From assembly GCA_018065925.1 (NCBI GenBank), contig JAGHSI010000100.1:1-32722 (forward strand): DNA of 32,722 bases. Direction: 5' to 3'. Source of the DNA: Candidatus Limimonas coprohippi. GTDB lineage: Bacteria; Bacillota; Clostridia; Oscillospirales; Acutalibacteraceae. Shown here in pieces: positions 28,061-32,722 of this stretch. The notes beneath the pieces are model-generated. The model was not told where the DNA came from. It saw only the letters and a list, made by a program, of their open reading frames with translations, and did no database searches. The translations under genes were made by a program, and so were the position numbers. The number at the start of each line of letters is the position of its first letter. Position 1 is the first letter of the stretch.

Positions 28061-28098
28061 GACCGTATTGGTGGAATTCCGCCAGTACGGTCTTTTTT
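28061..28098 (+). terminator. Terminator-like hairpin between the ftsE promoter and ftsE
   Basis: GACCGTATTGGTGG-AATT-CCGCCAGTACGGTC, 14-bp stem (two G:U), followed by TTTTTT. Confidence 0.88.
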
Positions 28099-28125
28099 AA
28101 TTCAAAAGAAGGAGAAGTTTTAAAC

Positions 28126-29199
28126 GTGATAGAATTTAAAAACGTTTACAAAAAGTACGATAGTGGTACAGAAGCGCTTAAGAATATCAATCTCCGTATT
28201 GAGCGTGGTGAGTTCGTATTCATCGTTGGTGCCTCTGGTTCAGGTAAGAGTACTTTTCTTAAAACTATTATGCGTGAGGAAGTTCCAACCTCAGGCTCAA
28301 TAATGATAAATAACTATGATCTCACAAGGATGACAGATAAGGAAATTCCTTATTTCCGTCGTACTATGGGTATTGTATTCCAGGACTTTAGACTTATTCC
28401 AACAATGTCTGTATATGATAACGTGGCATTTGCAATGCGAGTTATCGGTGCAAACGAGAAGGAAATCAAAAAACGTGTACCATATGTTTTGAGTCTTGTG
28501 GGTCTTCAGAGTAAAGCTCGCTCGATGCCAAATGAGATTTCAGGTGGTGAGCAGCAGCGTGTTGCTCTTGCTCGTGCACTTGTAAATAATGCTAATACCA
28601 TTATTGCTGATGAGCCTACAGGTAATATCGACCCAGAGATGTCATATGAGATCGTTGATCTCTTAAACCGCATCAATGAAAACGGTACAACTGTTATCAT
28701 GGTTACACATGAACATGAACTCGTTAAGAAATTTAACCACAGAATTGTTGTAATTGATCACGGCTCAGTTATATCTGATACTGCTGCCGGTGGTGCTTTA
28801 TCGTATGATGAGACTACTGGATATAAGCCAGTTAGAGCTGCACAGCCTACTCCAAAGGAAACTGCAACTCCTGTGACAGCTGTAGAAATCCCAGTTACAG
28901 CTCCTACTGAAGAAACGGCTCCACAAGTAGTTCCAGAACCAGCTCCGGCTCCACAGCCAGTTTCAGAGTCAGTAGTTGAGGACCCAGAAGAGGTTGATCC
29001 AATTCAGGCTGAAATTGCTGCAAAGGTTGCTGCTGCAGTTGCAACACCAAATCAGTCGCTTTATATGGAACAACTTGCTGCACTTGCTGCGGCTGCAACT
29101 CCATCATCACCTTCTCAGGAACAGCAGAAGAATAGTTTCACAAACATCGACGGTGTTGACTATTCAAAATATTTTGAAGATACAGAAGGGGAGGTTTAA
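28126..29199 (+). CDS. ftsE: Cell division ATP-binding protein FtsE with long C-terminal extension
   Basis: Walker A GASGSGKST, signature ISGGEQQRVALARAL, Walker B IIADEPTGNID. Followed by about 130 aa of Pro/Ala/Glu/Thr-rich extension. Confidence 0.95.
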   Translation: MIEFKNVYKKYDSGTEALKNINLRIERGEFVFIVGASGSGKSTFLKTIMREEVPTSGSIMINNYDLTRMTDKEIPYFRRTMGIVFQDFRLIPTMSVYDNVAFAMRVIGANEKEIKKRVPYVLSLVGLQSKARSMPNEISGGEQQRVALARALVNNANTIIADEPTGNIDPEMSYEIVDLLNRINENGTTVIMVTHEHELVKKFNHRIVVIDHGSVISDTAAGGALSYDETTGYKPVRAAQPTPKETATPVTAVEIPVTAPTEETAPQVVPEPAPAPQPVSESVVEDPEEVDPIQAEIAAKVAAAVATPNQSLYMEQLAALAAAATPSSPSQEQQKNSFTNIDGVDYSKYFEDTEGEV

Positions 29200-29201
29200 T
29201 T

Positions 29202-30152
29202 ATGTCTAGTAAAACAAAAAGTAGAACCTCCTTTAACTTGGGATATTTGACAAAGGAAGGCGTTCAAAACGTATGGTCTAATAGACTTATGTCTTTGGCA
29301 TCGGTTGCGGTTTTGACTTCCTGTCTTGTGCTTATCGGTGTTGCAGTAATGCTCTTTGTCAACATCGATGCAATGCTTGAAAATGTTGAGGACCAAAACG
29401 TAATTATGGTTTATCTCAATGATGGCTTAAGCGAGGAACAGATTAATAAGGCGGGCCAAGACATTAGAATGGTTCCAAATGTTGATGTTGCTGAATTCGT
29501 CTCAAAGGACGAGGCTTATGCAGAGCAACTTGAGGCTATGGGTGAGGATGCACTTCTCCTTGAGGGCCTTGAAGAGAACCCAATGCCTGATTCTTACAGA
29601 GTGACACTTTCAGATCTTTCAGATTATGATAATGCACTTAAGATGTTTGCAACTGTAGAGAACGTACTCAGTGTTCGTGGCAACAGTGATCTTGCAGGTC
29701 AGGTTAGAGAGGTTAGATCTGGTGTAACTTATATCTGTCTTGGAATTATAGTTTTACTCCTTGCAGTAAGCTTGTTCATTATCGCAAATACTGTTCGTGT
29801 AACAATGTATAACAGACGTCTTGAAATTAATATCATGAAAGCTGTAGGTGCAACAAACTGGTTCATTCGCTGGCCGTTTATCATTGAAGGTATTGTAATT
29901 GGTATCTTCTCTGGCTTTGTATCTTTGGGCCTTGTATTTGCTCTCTATAAGCTTGCAATGAATTCATTCGGCACTATTTTCTCACTCTTTGGAACAACAA
30001 ATATTTCATTCCTTCCATATGCACTTCCAATGCTTGGTTCATTCATTTTAATTGGTGTAACAGCTGGTGTATTCGGAAGTATCGTTTCAATGAGCCGTTA
30101 TCTTAAGGAACACGGAGGATCGGTAGTATCAAATGACAATGACAATCAATAA
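29202..30152 (+). CDS. ftsX: Cell division protein FtsX
   Basis: N-terminal GYLTKEGVQNVWSNRLMSLASVAVL, extracellular region, C-terminal TM block EINIMKAVGATNWFIRWPFIIEGIVIG. Confidence 0.95.
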   Translation: MSSKTKSRTSFNLGYLTKEGVQNVWSNRLMSLASVAVLTSCLVLIGVAVMLFVNIDAMLENVEDQNVIMVYLNDGLSEEQINKAGQDIRMVPNVDVAEFVSKDEAYAEQLEAMGEDALLLEGLEENPMPDSYRVTLSDLSDYDNALKMFATVENVLSVRGNSDLAGQVREVRSGVTYICLGIIVLLLAVSLFIIANTVRVTMYNRRLEINIMKAVGATNWFIRWPFIIEGIVIGIFSGFVSLGLVFALYKLAMNSFGTIFSLFGTTNISFLPYALPMLGSFILIGVTAGVFGSIVSMSRYLKEHGGSVVSNDNDNQ

Positions 30153-31416
30153 AAGAATTATTTCTTTGCTTTTTGCACTTATCTTTTGTGTGACACTTGC
30201 AACTCCTGCTTTTGCAGCGGATAAGGTTTCTGAGAATGACTCCCGTATTGTCGAGATGCGTGAGGAGATTGCAAAACTTCAGCAGGAAGCTAAAGAGGCT
30301 AAGAAAAAGCGCCAGTCTATTGAAAGTCAAATCAACGACGCCTCTGCTACTGCAATGCAGATTCAATCTGAAGTATATGCTCTTCAGTCTGAAGTAAATG
30401 CTTATCAGTCAGAGATTAATGCGCTCAACTCTCAAATTGCTGCTGTTGAACAGGAACTTGACGAGACTGAGGATGCAATGGATAACCAAAAGCATCAGAT
30501 TACAGCAACTCAGGAACTCCTTGCACAGCGTCTTCGTGCTATGTATATGGCTGGCAATGTTTCAACAATTGAACTTATTTTTGAAGCTGATAACTTTGAA
30601 AATCTTTTAAACCGTATCGAACTTGTAGCAAGAATTGCCAAGCATGATAACCAAATCGTTAAAGATTTAAAGGATGACATCAAAGAACTTGAGGCTCTCG
30701 GTGAAAAGCTCGAAGAGAACAAGGTAGTTCTTCAGGATTCAAAAGATGAAATTGTAGCTTCACAGGCCGAGGTCAAGGATGCTAAGGCAAAGGTTGACTC
30801 AAAGCTTTCAACTGTTGAGTCATATCTCTCAAAGCTTAATAAAGAAGATGCCCAGCTTAAAGAACTTGAGGCAGAGGCTTCGAAGCAAGAGGCTGCATAT
30901 TCACAGGCAATTTGGAAGATGCTTAATGGCATCTCTGAGGGTGATGGTTCTGCAAACCTCATCTGCCCAGTTCCTTATAGCAGCGCATATATTTCTTCTC
31001 CATTCGGAGGAAGAACTATTAATGGTAGATCATCATTTCACTATGGCATGGATATCACTATGCCAGGCGCCGATCAGAACGATAAGCGTATTATAGCTGC
31101 GGGCTCTGGCACAGTTCTTATTTCAAGTAATTCATGTTCTCACAACTACAGAAAGTACAGTAGCTGTGGATGTAACGGTGGTTACGGTAACTACTGTGTA
31201 ATTGACCATGGCAACGGTGTTATTGCGTACTATGCCCACCTTACAAAATCTTACGTATCAGTAGGACAAGTTGTAAACCAGGGCGACACTATCGGTATCC
31301 TTGGTTGTTCAGGCTATTCAACTGGTCCACACCTTCACTTTGAAATTAGAACAAATCTTTCTGGTGCTAGAGCTAATACAGCGGTAAACCCAGCTAATTA
31401 CATTCATGTGCCTTAA
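30133..31416 (+). CDS. Secreted coiled-coil M23 metallopeptidase (EnvC/PcsB-like)
   Basis: Signal peptide, long coiled coil, M23 motifs HYGMD, YAHL and HLHFE. Overlaps the ftsX end. Confidence 0.93.
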   Translation: MTMTINKRIISLLFALIFCVTLATPAFAADKVSENDSRIVEMREEIAKLQQEAKEAKKKRQSIESQINDASATAMQIQSEVYALQSEVNAYQSEINALNSQIAAVEQELDETEDAMDNQKHQITATQELLAQRLRAMYMAGNVSTIELIFEADNFENLLNRIELVARIAKHDNQIVKDLKDDIKELEALGEKLEENKVVLQDSKDEIVASQAEVKDAKAKVDSKLSTVESYLSKLNKEDAQLKELEAEASKQEAAYSQAIWKMLNGISEGDGSANLICPVPYSSAYISSPFGGRTINGRSSFHYGMDITMPGADQNDKRIIAAGSGTVLISSNSCSHNYRKYSSCGCNGGYGNYCVIDHGNGVIAYYAHLTKSYVSVGQVVNQGDTIGILGCSGYSTGPHLHFEIRTNLSGARANTAVNPANYIHVP

Positions 31417-31430
31417 GATAGGAGATATCT

Positions 31431-32660
31431 ATGAGTAAAAAGATTCCTCTTGGAACTGCGCTTGCGGTACTTTTTGTCGTGATGGCTGCAACTATTGCCA
31501 TTACTATGAAGGTGTCGATGAGTGCTTACAACAATTTAATTAGTGACCTCTCGGAACGCTCGGCAATGTATTCTGGTATCGCAGAAGTCGATGAACTTAC
31601 TCGTGAAAAGTTTGGTGGCACTATTGATTCGGATAGTGTTTATTCAGGACTTGCTGCAGGTTATGTTAATGGCCTTAACGATGAAGCTTCCTTCTACTTG
31701 AGCCCAGCTCAGTATGAGGTTTATAACAATAAACTTCTCGGTAAGATGAGTGGTACAGGTATTACTTGCACATATAATACTGACACAGACCATCTCTATA
31801 TCACTTCGGTTGCAAAGAACTCGCCAGCTGAATCTGCTGGAATTGTTGTAGGCGACGAAATTACAAAGATTGCTGATGTCGATGTTGACTATGAGAACTA
31901 TGAAGAATTAATGTCAAATCTTGAAGGTACAAAACTTTCAAATGTTAATATCACATATCTTCATGGGAATAAGGCAAATACAACTAACCTTGTAATGGGT
32001 TATAATCTTAGATCTGTAACATATCGTAATGTTGGAAGCATTGGTATTATTGCTATTACAGGTTTTTATGAGAACTCTATTAAACAGTTTAAGGATGCTA
32101 TAAAGGCTCTTGATGAGGCTTCGTGTACATCTCTTGTACTTGATGTTCGTAATTGTTCAGAGGGTACTATTAAATATGCCACTGAGGTTCTTGACCTTTT
32201 AGTTCCAGTTGCAACAGATGGAACCGGCGCAATGGCTACAATAGTTAATTCTGAAAATAAGACACTTAAGACTTATCCATCAGACTCTGACTGTGTAACT
32301 CTTCCTATGCTTGTTCTTATAAATGGTGGCACAGAGGGACCAGCTGAGCTCTTTGCTTGTGACCTTAGAGATTTTGGTAAAGCACAGCTTATTGGTACAA
32401 AGACAAAGGGTGTCTGCACACTTCAGGAACTCTACAAGCTCTCAAATGGTGGCGCTGTAGTTCTCACTGTAGCAAACGTTCTTCCTTATATCAGCGAGGA
32501 TATAAATGGTGTAGGCGTTGCTCCTGACTATATTATTAAACTTACATCAGAGCAGTCATCACAGCTTGGTATTATGTCTGATGGCGATGACCCTCAGATG
32601 CAAAAAGCTTTTGAACTTCTTCAGTCACAAGATGATTCCTCAGGCGGAGAAGAGGGCTAA
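31431..32660 (+). CDS. S41-family C-terminal processing peptidase-like protein with PDZ domain (probably catalytically inactive)
   Basis: N-terminal TM; PDZ region LYITSVAKNSPAESAGIVVGDEITKIADVDV; S41 core SLVLDVRNCSEG...NGGTEGPAELFACDLRDFGKAQLIGTKTKGVCTLQ...GVGVAPD. Confidence 0.88.
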   Translation: MSKKIPLGTALAVLFVVMAATIAITMKVSMSAYNNLISDLSERSAMYSGIAEVDELTREKFGGTIDSDSVYSGLAAGYVNGLNDEASFYLSPAQYEVYNNKLLGKMSGTGITCTYNTDTDHLYITSVAKNSPAESAGIVVGDEITKIADVDVDYENYEELMSNLEGTKLSNVNITYLHGNKANTTNLVMGYNLRSVTYRNVGSIGIIAITGFYENSIKQFKDAIKALDEASCTSLVLDVRNCSEGTIKYATEVLDLLVPVATDGTGAMATIVNSENKTLKTYPSDSDCVTLPMLVLINGGTEGPAELFACDLRDFGKAQLIGTKTKGVCTLQELYKLSNGGAVVLTVANVLPYISEDINGVGVAPDYIIKLTSEQSSQLGIMSDGDDPQMQKAFELLQSQDDSSGGEEG

Positions 32661-32669
32661 AAATAAGAT

Positions 32670-32702
32670 TTAAGGCGCGGATTTCCGCGCCTTAATTTTT
32701 TT
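32670..32702 (+). terminator. Rho-independent terminator after the ftsEX operon
   Basis: TTAAGGCGCGG / CCGCGCCTTAA followed by a T run. Confidence 0.9.
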
Positions 32703-32722
32703 AGCGATATTAGACAAAAATT

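Noticed and set aside
1-32722. CRISPR array, transposon, prophage, toxin-antitoxin or defence cluster
   Set aside because: No periodic spacer-repeat structure, transposase, integrase, reverse transcriptase or nuclease effector genes were recognised in any frame.

Overview
The window is a contiguous, low-GC Firmicutes/Clostridia-type chromosomal segment (my taxonomic inference: Oscillospiraceae-like). Most of it is a densely packed housekeeping region. In order: polA-rimI-tsaD-MBL hydrolase; two tandem secreted wall-anchored-type proteins; tRNA-Arg(CCG); a small secreted protein; a GGDEF protein; on the minus strand, a 71-aa Cys protein and a DUF1015 protein; phoH-ybeY-era; mutS2-recO; ylxM-ffh-rpsP-khpA-rimM-trmD; an HPr protein; uvrC; rsmD-coaD-coiled-coil protein-rsuA; a CdaR/PucR-type regulator; and ftsE-ftsX-M23 peptidase (EnvC/PcsB-like)-S41/PDZ protein. 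I saw no mobile element, CRISPR array or phage gene. The items most worth a second look are: (1) a tandem pair of surface proteins sharing signal peptide, helical-repeat style, an 'EDIANTGDAGLA' sorting-like tail and a duplicated promoter module; (2) an FtsEX/M23 operon with a match to the WalR box (TGTAAC-N5-TGTAAC) on its predicted -35, and a terminator-like hairpin on the predicted start site; (3) the S41 'protease' of that operon, which appears to have lost its catalytic Ser and Lys; (4) an MBL-fold protein missing second-metal ligands; (5) two TGTAAA/TTTACA inverted repeats flanking the ylxM-ffh promoter. All functional statements are by eye, with no database search.
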